Shown here piece after piece: positions 1 to 4,647 of a stretch of DNA of 6,047 nucleotides; the stretch's first letter is position 1; each line of letters starts with the position of its first letter. Source of the DNA: Parcubacteria group bacterium GW2011_GWD2_43_10. GTDB taxonomy: Bacteria; Patescibacteriota; Patescibacteriia; Veblenbacterales; UBA10138. The stretch spans positions 1-6,047 of the forward strand of contig LCEZ01000045.1 of NCBI GenBank assembly GCA_000995845.1, read 5' to 3'. Under the pieces are notes generated by a model. It was not told where the DNA came from. It did not search any database and was given only the letters and a program-made list of their open reading frames with translations. Made by a program: the position numbers and the translations under genes.

Positions 1-1089
1 TGTCTTTATCGCTCTGCCAACTATTTCTATTGCTCAATGGTCCTATTTGCCGACAATACCAGGGCCGATTGATTTGGAAGAACTGGCCCGGCCAACTTAT
101 AAAATTGCCGCGACCCAGCCCGTTGTTAGTGAAGAGGAAGCAGTAATTAAAACGTATGAAAATCTTTTACCGTCGGTTGTCAGTATTTTAATTACGGAAA
201 AAGTTTCTAATGACCTCGGGTACAAGAAACTGGGGGTGGCACTGGCTTTTTCATCTCATCGGATGGCTATATTATTACCAACAAGCATGTGGTCTTGGAA
301 AAAAACGTTAACTATACAGTTATTACCAATACTAACAAAGAATATGTTGGGTCGGTGTTGGCGCGCGATCCGTTATTTGATATCGCCATCATGAAAATAG
401 AAGGCACGGGTTTTAAGCCAGCCAAGCTCGGAGATTCGGATAAGATACGAATAGCCCAATCTGTTATTGCTATTGGCAATGTCCTGACTGAATTTAAAAA
501 TTCAGTGACCCGCGGTATTATCTCCGGCGTCGGGCGCACTATCACTGCCTCAGGCTCAAATATTACTGAAACAATTGAAGGCGCTATTCAAACCGATGCT
601 TCTATTAACCCGGGAAATAGCGGCGGTCCTTTGGTAAATCTAAATGGTGAGGTAATTGGCATTAACACGGCCATTTATCGCTCGGGCGAGGCTTTGGGAT
701 TTGCTCTGCCTATCAATCTGGCTAAAGACGCTTTGGCTAAATTTAAAAAATACGGCGAAATCAAACGTACTTTCTTGGGCGTTCGCTATATTATGCTTAA
801 TCGCTACCTGTCTTTTGCCAACAAACTGCCGGTGCAAGAAGGCGCTTATGTTTTAAAAGAAATCCCCTCGGGCGAACCAACTATTATTCCAGACGGACCA
901 GCTGAAGCTGCTGGTATAAAACCAGGCGATGTGATTTTGGAAGTGAATGGCCAAAAACTCTCGGCTATGAACTCTTTGTCTACCGCCATTTCCAAATATG
1001 ACCCGGATGTGCAGATAACGCTTAAAGTTTTACGTAGCGGTACTGAATATACGCTCAAAGCTACGCTGGGAGAAAGAACAGCTGAATAA
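1..1089 (+). CDS. htrA: HtrA/DegP-type S1C serine protease, 5' partial, frameshifted
   Basis: Membrane-anchored trypsin-like protease of protein quality control outside the cytoplasm. The reading frame is already open at base 2; the first residues (VFIALPTISIAQW) look like the end of an N-terminal membrane anchor, so the true start lies left of the window. The catalytic triad is visible: His in TNKHVV (286-288), Asp in FDIAIMKI (379-381) and Ser in GNSGGPL (619-621). A C-terminal PDZ domain follows (about 765-1080), with the typical PAEAAGIKPGDVILEVNG core. The first part is read in the frame of base 2 and the rest in the frame of base 1. The switch must lie between 211 and 237, because a TAA at 208-210 closes the second frame upstream. 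Adding one G to the G5 run at 232-236 restores YKKLGGGTGFFISSDGYI, the expected family sequence. So this is either a sequencing or assembly error or a disrupted gene; the intact downstream motifs favour error. Stop TAA at 1087-1089. Confidence 0.9.
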
Positions 1090-1107
1090 AGGTATTTTTA
1101 TAATAAA

Positions 1108-1145
1108 AACAAAGGCCAGTAATTAAATTACTACTGGCCTTTGTT
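1108..1145. terminator. Bidirectional Rho-independent terminator
   Basis: A perfect 14-bp inverted repeat (1108-1121 with 1132-1145) encloses a 10-base A/T-rich loop. It sits between the convergent protease gene (+) and the small membrane protein gene (-). On the minus strand the stem runs into a clear T tract (complement of 1103-1109), so it is strongest there. On the plus strand the tail after the stem is only moderately T-rich. Confidence 0.85.
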
Positions 1146-1153
1146 CAACTTTG

Positions 1154-1378
1154 TTACTTATGTTTTTTTTGATAATTAATCAGGCCAACTACTGCTCCCA
1201 AACAACATGCCAGGGCGATGTAAAACCAATAGTAAGCAATATTATCTATAAATTCATTCCTTTGTAACTGATGGGTGTCCACCAAACCAGCTATTACCAG
1301 AAGTGCTATGGTTACTATTATAAATGACCATAAGGAAAGGAAGAATAGGCTCTCCCCTTTCTTTGATGATAGTTTCAT
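1154..1378 (-). CDS. Small two-helix membrane protein, unknown function
   Basis: A 74-residue protein with a lysine-rich N-terminus, a first hydrophobic helix at about residues 11-32, a polar connector (DTHQLQRNEF) and a second helix at about residues 47-67, ending in a basic tail (NYQKKHK). This predicts a helical hairpin in the cytoplasmic membrane with both ends probably inside, by the positive-inside rule. The ATG at 1376-1378 is preceded by AAAGG at a spacing of about 7 bases, one of the few credible ribosome sites in the window. I do not recognise the family. It lies downstream of the secreted Fn3-like gene on the same strand, separated by a hairpin, and ends at the bidirectional terminator. 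There is no sign of a catalytic motif. Confidence 0.6.
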   Translation of the reverse strand: MKLSSKKGESLFFLSLWSFIIVTIALLVIAGLVDTHQLQRNEFIDNIAYYWFYIALACCLGAVVGLINYQKKHK

Positions 1379-1403
1379 TTTTTTACCTTTAATTTGTTTT
1401 GAA

Positions 1404-1453
1404 ATTTACAGTTCACCACCAAGCAGATTGCTGCCCACTGGTGAACTGTAAAT
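1404..1453 (-). terminator. Long nested hairpin, probable terminator
   Basis: A perfect 15-bp inverted repeat (1404-1418 with 1439-1453) contains an inner 4-bp hairpin, GCAG (1423-1426) with CTGC (1431-1434). It follows the stop of the secreted protein gene by about 25 bases on the minus strand. The tail after the stem (complement of about 1390-1403) is A/T-mixed rather than a clean T run, so termination may be partial. It could instead protect the 3' end of the message. Confidence 0.6.
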
Positions 1454-1477
1454 GCTTGTTAAAGAGCACTCCCAGAA

Positions 1478-2770
1478 TTACTTCTTGATGTAATCCTTAT
1501 AATCCTTGCTATTCTGCCAGGAAAAAAATCCAATTGTCGGGTGCACGGTTTTACCGCCATGCTTTACCGCCGCCACGATCGCCTCCAACGGGTAACCGCC
1601 GTAAGTATAGGCATTTACCAGTGTGTACCAGTTCCGCAAAGCTGAGGCTGGCACGCGATTATTGAATTTCTTATTCAGGTTCTGCTTTAACTCCAGGGCT
1701 TTAGCGCGCTCGGCGGTTAAATTACGGCATTGCTGGTAAGTCCAGCCGGCCCGATAGCAACTGGTTGAGGAACCAGCTACTTGAGGCGCTGGGTGGGTGG
1801 CTTTGGTAATAAAACCAAACTGGCCAGTACTGACTTTCTTGCCGTGAATATCGCGAGCGGCAATGGTAAAGACGTAAGATTTGTTAGGAATCAAATTTAT
1901 ATAGATAACTTCATGTTCGGTCGCATAAAGCCCTTCTTTAATTTTACCGCCGCCCTTAACCCGACGCTCGGTCGCCTTGAGGCTTATATCAGCCTTGGCT
2001 GGCAGATTGGTCCGCCAGCGCACTACAGCGGTAGTATCGGTTAAACGGAGATCAGCTTGGCTGGCAGGCGAGATTTCGCTTATAACCAACGGTACTTTGA
2101 TATCACTAGATACAGCTGTAGTTATAGTTTGAACTGAGCTGGTGCCGGTATTGCCATCTTTGTCAGAAACATAGGCTTGCCAGTAATACTTGGTGTTCAG
2201 TTTTAACTTACCCACCACCACTTCATACTGATTGCCTGAGCGTACGGCTTTAACTTTCGCTGGCTTAACAAAATTTTCCACGGTGTTATAGCGAATTTCA
2301 CCATTGTATTGCCCGGTAGTTTTCCAAGTAACCACAAAGTAAGTGCCACCAACATTGGTAACGTTAACATCGGTAATGGCCACTTGGTTACCGGCCGGCT
2401 GAACCACCTTGCCGGTTTTAAAAGTATAGTCCAAGGTAGAAGTTTGTTCAGCCTGACTGGTAGTTACAGTAATGCGGTAATGATAGGTTGTATCGCTCTT
2501 CAAATTTACTAAAACAACCTCATGGTAAGTATTATAAATTGAAGAGCCGTTAAAAAATCCGTAATCAGTGGTGGTGCCGTAATCAATCCGGCTAGTGGTT
2601 GGCAGGCTGGTATAAAAACTTATTTGCATACCAATAACGCCACCTTTATCATTGGTTTTAGTTTTAACTGTAATCCGATCAATGATAAGCTGAGCCGAAA
2701 CTGCCTGGGGCAACCAGCTCACAAAAATCAATATGGCGATGATGATTGAACTGAGTTTATGTAGTTTCAT
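1478..2770 (-). CDS. Secreted protein with three Fn3-like domains and a distinctive C-terminal domain
   Basis: 430 residues. An N-terminal signal peptide (basic MKLHK, then a hydrophobic stretch, ending PQAVSA before Gln27) predicts Sec export with cleavage by signal peptidase I. Three tandem beta-sandwich repeats follow at about residues 28-120, 128-220 and 226-323. Each has the fibronectin-III / purple-acid-phosphatase N-terminal pattern: a W or S strand (VVTWKT, VVRWRT), a sugar- or ligand-facing loop, then a closing L-x-x-x-T/S-x-Y motif (LKSDTTYHYRI, LKLNTKYYWQA, LIPNKSYVFTI). After a Pro/Ser-rich linker there is a C-terminal domain of about 90 residues with two cysteines (CYRAGWTYQQC) and a tail rich in aromatic and lysine residues (HPTIGFFSWQNSKDYKDYIKK). 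I do not know a function for this last domain. No phosphatase metal site is seen, so an adhesive or scaffolding role at the cell surface is likelier, by inference. The ATG at 2768-2770 has no clear Shine-Dalgarno site. Its promoter begins at the stop codon of the RT gene. Confidence 0.85.
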   Translation of the reverse strand: MKLHKLSSIIIAILIFVSWLPQAVSAQLIIDRITVKTKTNDKGGVIGMQISFYTSLPTTSRIDYGTTTDYGFFNGSSIYNTYHEVVLVNLKSDTTYHYRITVTTSQAEQTSTLDYTFKTGKVVQPAGNQVAITDVNVTNVGGTYFVVTWKTTGQYNGEIRYNTVENFVKPAKVKAVRSGNQYEVVVGKLKLNTKYYWQAYVSDKDGNTGTSSVQTITTAVSSDIKVPLVISEISPASQADLRLTDTTAVVRWRTNLPAKADISLKATERRVKGGGKIKEGLYATEHEVIYINLIPNKSYVFTIAARDIHGKKVSTGQFGFITKATHPAPQVAGSSTSCYRAGWTYQQCRNLTAERAKALELKQNLNKKFNNRVPASALRNWYTLVNAYTYGGYPLEAIVAAVKHGGKTVHPTIGFFSWQNSKDYKDYIKK

Positions 2771-2780
2771 AGATTTAATA

Positions 2781-2792
2781 TATAACGTTATA
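2781..2792. repeat. 12-bp perfect palindrome in a promoter leader
   Basis: TATAACGTTATA reads the same on both strands. It lies at the likely transcription start of the secreted protein gene, between its -10 element and the start codon, so it could be an operator. It is short and A/T-rich, so chance is possible. Confidence 0.3.
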
Positions 2793-2820
2793 GACTAGCA
2801 TAACGTAGTGGAATTGTCAA
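2792..2820 (-). promoter_or_regulatory. Sigma-70-like promoter of the secreted protein gene
   Basis: On the minus strand a perfect TTGACA -35 (2815-2820) is followed after 17 bases by TAGTCT (2792-2797), with an extended TG one base upstream. The predicted leader is about 15 bases. The -35 overlaps the TGA stop (2817-2819) of the RT gene, so the retroelement cassette and this promoter abut with no spacer. Confidence 0.6.
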
Positions 2821-3806
2821 GCGTCTACGACCTTCTGCTGCAGGTGGTAAGTGTTGCTGTGACTCAGTAATCCTAAGTAAGATTGCTTGGCTTGGCTACT
2901 TGATTGCTCACAAAGCCGTTTGAACATTCTCCGCTTGGTAGCAGTGCGCAGGACACGGTGCGTGGGAAAATGAACCCAACCTAAGAAATCCACACCCGAG
3001 GCCATAGTGCTGATTGATATTTTATTTGAGTGCAGCCTAAGGCTTAATCTGTCTAACAAAAAACCTTCAAGTATAGGTAAGATGCTTTCAAGCCACAATC
3101 TATCATGCGACAAAATTACAAAATCATCGGCGTAGCGTATATAGTATTTTGCTTTAAGTTTGTGTTTCATAAACTGGTCAAACCTATTCATATACACATT
3201 CACCAACAGTTGCGAGGTGAGGTTGCCGAGTGGCAGACCAACACCCAAACGCGTGGAATAAAAACTCCCCACGATTTCTGAGAGTAACCACAAAATATCC
3301 TGGTCTGGAATGTACTCACGAACAATCTTCATAAGCACTGTCTGGTCAATCGAGGCAAAGAACTTGCGTATGTCACACTTCAATACCCAACAAGTCCTGG
3401 TATGGTTGCGGGAAACTTGGTACGAGAACTCACGAAACCTGTTAAGTGCCCTATGCGTTCCCTTATTTACACGACACGAGTACGAATCAGCTATGAACGT
3501 TCTATCGAAAAATGGATACAACACCCTATACAGCGCGTGGTGAATCAACCTATCCCGCACAGCTGCCTTGTGGATATTCCGGGGTTTGGGGTCGGAGATG
3601 TTAAACGCCTCATAGACTGAGTGGCGGTAAGTTTTAGCAGCTAGGTCACGGTGAAGTAACAGGATATTATCCATAAACCTAAACACAAACTCTTGCACGT
3701 CCTGGCGCTGCCGCTTGCCGCGCACGAACTCTTGCCAGGCTGCCAAAAGATTTTCCAAAGAAATGATATACTGGTATGGATGTCCGAATTGAATCCTGGT
3801 AACCAC
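2817..3806 (-). CDS. DGR-type reverse transcriptase
   Basis: Copies the template-repeat RNA into cDNA with adenine-specific errors during mutagenic retrohoming. From the GTG at 3804-3806 it is 329 residues, the usual size of DGR RTs, and consists of a bare RT domain. Visible motifs are the first catalytic Asp in KCDIRKFFASID (near residue 145), GLPLGNLTSQ (194-199 for GNLTSQ), which has the DGR-typical SQ where other retroelements have SP, the catalytic YADD (bases 3123-3134), and the late GVDFLGW motif. No maturase, HNH endonuclease or protease domain is present, which argues against a group II intron. The open frame extends to 3845, but that TTG precedes a GGG-Gly-Ile-Ile run encoded by a G9 tract; the GTG at 3806 gives the usual short lead-in before IISLENLLAAW and lies 7 bases after a TATTAT -10, implying a leaderless start. 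The stop overlaps the next promoter. The 5' end overlaps the avd gene on the other strand. Confidence 0.95.
   Translation of the reverse strand: MVTRIQFGHPYQYIISLENLLAAWQEFVRGKRQRQDVQEFVFRFMDNILLLHRDLAAKTYRHSVYEAFNISDPKPRNIHKAAVRDRLIHHALYRVLYPFFDRTFIADSYSCRVNKGTHRALNRFREFSYQVSRNHTRTCWVLKCDIRKFFASIDQTVLMKIVREYIPDQDILWLLSEIVGSFYSTRLGVGLPLGNLTSQLLVNVYMNRFDQFMKHKLKAKYYIRYADDFVILSHDRLWLESILPILEGFLLDRLSLRLHSNKISISTMASGVDFLGWVHFPTHRVLRTATKRRMFKRLCEQSSSQAKQSYLGLLSHSNTYHLQQKVVDA
3764..3772 (+). promoter_or_regulatory. Candidate extended -10 promoter of avd
   Basis: TGATATACT matches an extended -10 (TGnTATACT). Transcription would begin about 7 bases later, at the ATG at 3780, giving a leaderless avd message. 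No convincing -35 is seen, and the site lies inside the RT coding sequence on the opposite strand. Confidence 0.4.
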
Positions 3807-4210
3807 GAGCCATATAATACCCCCCCCCGCAGCGTTTTCAAGCAACCCCGCTGCCGCTGCTCCAGAAGCTAACCTCGGCGTATAAACTTTGGCACAGCTT
3901 TTTGTCGCACATTCCCCGCCTCACGCGCTATTCCCTGGGCGAAAAGGTGAATCAGCTGTTCATAGAACTCATAGAGCTCACACTCGCAGCGACGTACTCA
4001 GGCAGGGAACAAAAAGCCGCTGTAGTAGAGCGTGCGAGCCTGAAGCTTGACCTCCTCAAGTACTTTGTACAAATTGCCTGGGAACTCAAAGCTCTGGATA
4101 ACCAGAAATTCGGCGCACTCAGCCAGCCACTCGGCGAAGCGGGCAAAATGCTCGGCGGCTGGAGCAAGCAGCTACAAAAAGAAACTCCCCCCAGAGCAGG
4201 GGGAGCCTGA
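3780..4210 (+). CDS. avd: Avd-type DGR accessory protein (four-helix bundle), apparent frameshift near 5' end
   Basis: Avd proteins form a barrel-like pentamer that binds the RT and template RNA and is needed for mutagenic retrohoming. The conserved part reads PLLQKLTSAYKLWHSF, then RYSLGEKVNQLFIELIEL, a KLDLLKYFVQIAWELKALD helix, and EAGKMLGGWSKQL, a helical pattern matching the Avd/S23-IVP-like family. This frame has no ATG: a stop at 3815-3817 closes it, and the first TTG (3902) would delete helix 1. The ATG at 3780 opens another frame (MSELNPGNHEPYNT) that joins perfectly if the C9 run at 3820-3828 had one more C, giving about 143 residues. So the gene is either frameshifted by a sequencing error or genuinely phase-switched. 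It runs opposite to RT, TR and target, and its last codons (ETPPRAGGA) are the antisense of the TR terminator. Family assignment is firm; the start is inferred. Confidence 0.85.
3814..3841 (-). promoter_or_regulatory. Candidate promoter of the RT gene
   Basis: On the minus strand TTGAAA (3836-3841) is followed after 16 bases by TATTAT (3814-3819), each 5 of 6 to consensus. The expected transcription start falls at about 3807, next to the GTG at 3806, which implies a leaderless message. The spacer contains the whole G9 tract, so a change in tract length would change -35/-10 spacing. Confidence 0.5.
3820..3828. repeat. C9/G9 homopolymer tract
   Basis: Nine C on the plus strand. It lies inside the 5' coding part of avd, where nine bases put the N-terminus out of frame with the rest, and inside the spacer of the candidate RT promoter on the minus strand. 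Long mononucleotide runs are prone both to slippage in cells and to sequencing error. Confidence 0.9.
4172..4205 (-). terminator. Rho-independent terminator of the TR RNA
   Basis: On the minus strand a 7-bp all-but-one G/C stem (4185-4191 with 4199-4205, 7-base loop) is followed at once by TTTCTTTTTG (complement of 4175-4184). It begins 10 bases after the template repeat ends. It lies within the last codons of avd on the other strand. Confidence 0.8.
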
Positions 4211-4214
4211 AGAG

Positions 4215-4314
4215 ACTTGCGAACACCACCGAACCACCAGTTATCATTCCAGTCGTTGTTGTTGCGGTTCACGTTCACGTTGCGCTTGTCGTCGTTCCGG
4301 TTGAAGGCGATATT
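4215..4314 (-). repeat. DGR template repeat (TR)
   Basis: Imperfect copy of the 3' end of the target gene, aligned without gaps at an offset of 435 bases (TR base n with VR base n+435). 82 of 100 positions match. All 18 mismatches fall on plus-strand T, that is sense-strand A, of TR: plus-strand positions 4241, 4248, 4253, 4256, 4257, 4259, 4269, 4274, 4275, 4280, 4281, 4289, 4292, 4295, 4296, 4302, 4311 and 4314. TR has 31 sense-strand adenines here, so 18 differ. Read in the target frame it has 11 Asn codons (AAC/AAT), the design that can become many residues but never a stop. Bases 4215-4240 are identical in VR, forming the initiation-of-mutagenic-homology block. Beyond 4314 similarity decays with non-adenine mismatches, which marks the edge. 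It is not itself translated in a credible gene. Confidence 0.95.
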
Positions 4315-4533
4315 GTGCAAGGCACCTTCTGCACCACTGCCCTTAGAGTACTCTCAGGGCTGTATTTTATGTGTGGGGATATACCCAACCAGTACCCTGC
4401 ACCAAGTATCTTCAGTTTGAAGAGTACTAGACGGCACGCTACTGAAAGCGCCTAGCCTACAGTACTCCGGCAATCTAGTATTGCGAGATACGTTGCCCGC
4501 AGCCGTAACCGCAGGCCAGAAGTATCTAGGTAG

Positions 4534-4542
4534 AGTATAGCA
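4534..4542 (-). promoter_or_regulatory. Extended -10 promoter of the TR RNA
   Basis: On the minus strand TGCTATACT is a full extended -10 element. It starts about a dozen bases after the T tract of the target-gene terminator, so it would restart transcription for TR alone. No good -35 is visible upstream because the terminator stem occupies that place. Confidence 0.55.
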
Positions 4543-4544
4543 GA

Positions 4545-4586
4545 AATTAAAAACCCCTCGCAGAAAGAATATCTTCTGCGAGGGTT
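4545..4586. terminator. Terminator of the DGR target gene, bidirectional
   Basis: An 11-bp stem (4555-4565 with 4574-4584) with an 8-base loop, extended by AA/TT past a bulged C. On the minus strand it runs straight into GTTTTTAATTT, a classic intrinsic terminator about 65 bases after the target stop codon. On the plus strand it is followed by TTATTTTG, so it could also end plus-strand transcripts that run on from avd across TR. Confidence 0.85.
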
Positions 4587-4595
4587 ATTTTGAGC

Positions 4596-4644
4596 GGACC
4601 AAGGGTCCAAGGTACCGGCCCCAGGGCAAAAATTCCAAGTGCCC
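4596..4644 (-). repeat. Two small inverted repeats just downstream of VR
   Basis: GGGCA (4624-4628) pairs with TGCCC (4640-4644) across 11 bases, ending 3 bases from the target stop codon. GGACC (4596-4600) pairs with GGTCC (4604-4608) around AAG. Hairpins or cruciforms shortly after VR promote retrohoming in the Bordetella phage DGR; these stems are only 5 bp, so that role is speculative here. Confidence 0.35.
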
Positions 4645-4647
4645 AAG

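Larger units (their letters stand above)
4172..4527 (-). ncRNA. DGR template RNA (leader plus TR), about 350 nt
   Basis: The stretch from 4211 to 4647 has no protein gene of its own. The span between the extended -10 at 4534-4542 and the terminator at 4172-4205 defines a free-standing minus-strand RNA. It carries a leader of about 210 nt (4315-4527), the TR (4215-4314) and a short 3' tail. The leader is full of inverted repeats: 4405-4408 plus 4409-4414 with 4418-4423 plus 4425-4428 (10 bp, one bulge, 3-base loop), 4339-4343 with 4356-4360 around a self-complementary AGAGTACTCT, 4470-4474 with 4480-4484, and 4437-4440 with 4447-4450. DGR RTs use structured RNA flanking TR for priming and recognition; here most structure is 5' of TR and only about 40 nt follow it. 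Ends are inferred from promoter and terminator only. Confidence 0.6.

Noticed and set aside
2817..3845. Group II intron or retron reverse transcriptase
   Set aside because: There is no maturase or HNH domain, no intron RNA boundary and no msr/msd structure. The SQ motif and the adjacent TR/VR pair identify a DGR RT.
3902..4210. TTG at 3902 as the avd start
   Set aside because: It would remove PLLQKLTSAYKLWHSF, which continues in frame upstream and fits the first helix of the family.
3952..4320. A 122-codon minus-strand open frame that includes the Asn-rich TR translation
   Set aside because: It is the TR read as protein followed by the antisense of avd. The TR part looks like the target C-terminus only because it is its template, and the frame lacks a credible start or ribosome site.
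4345..4430. Repeated AGAGTACT words (4345, 4421) as a CRISPR-like or direct-repeat array
   Set aside because: Only two short copies plus a partial one, with irregular spacing. They are better explained as arms of hairpins in the TR leader.
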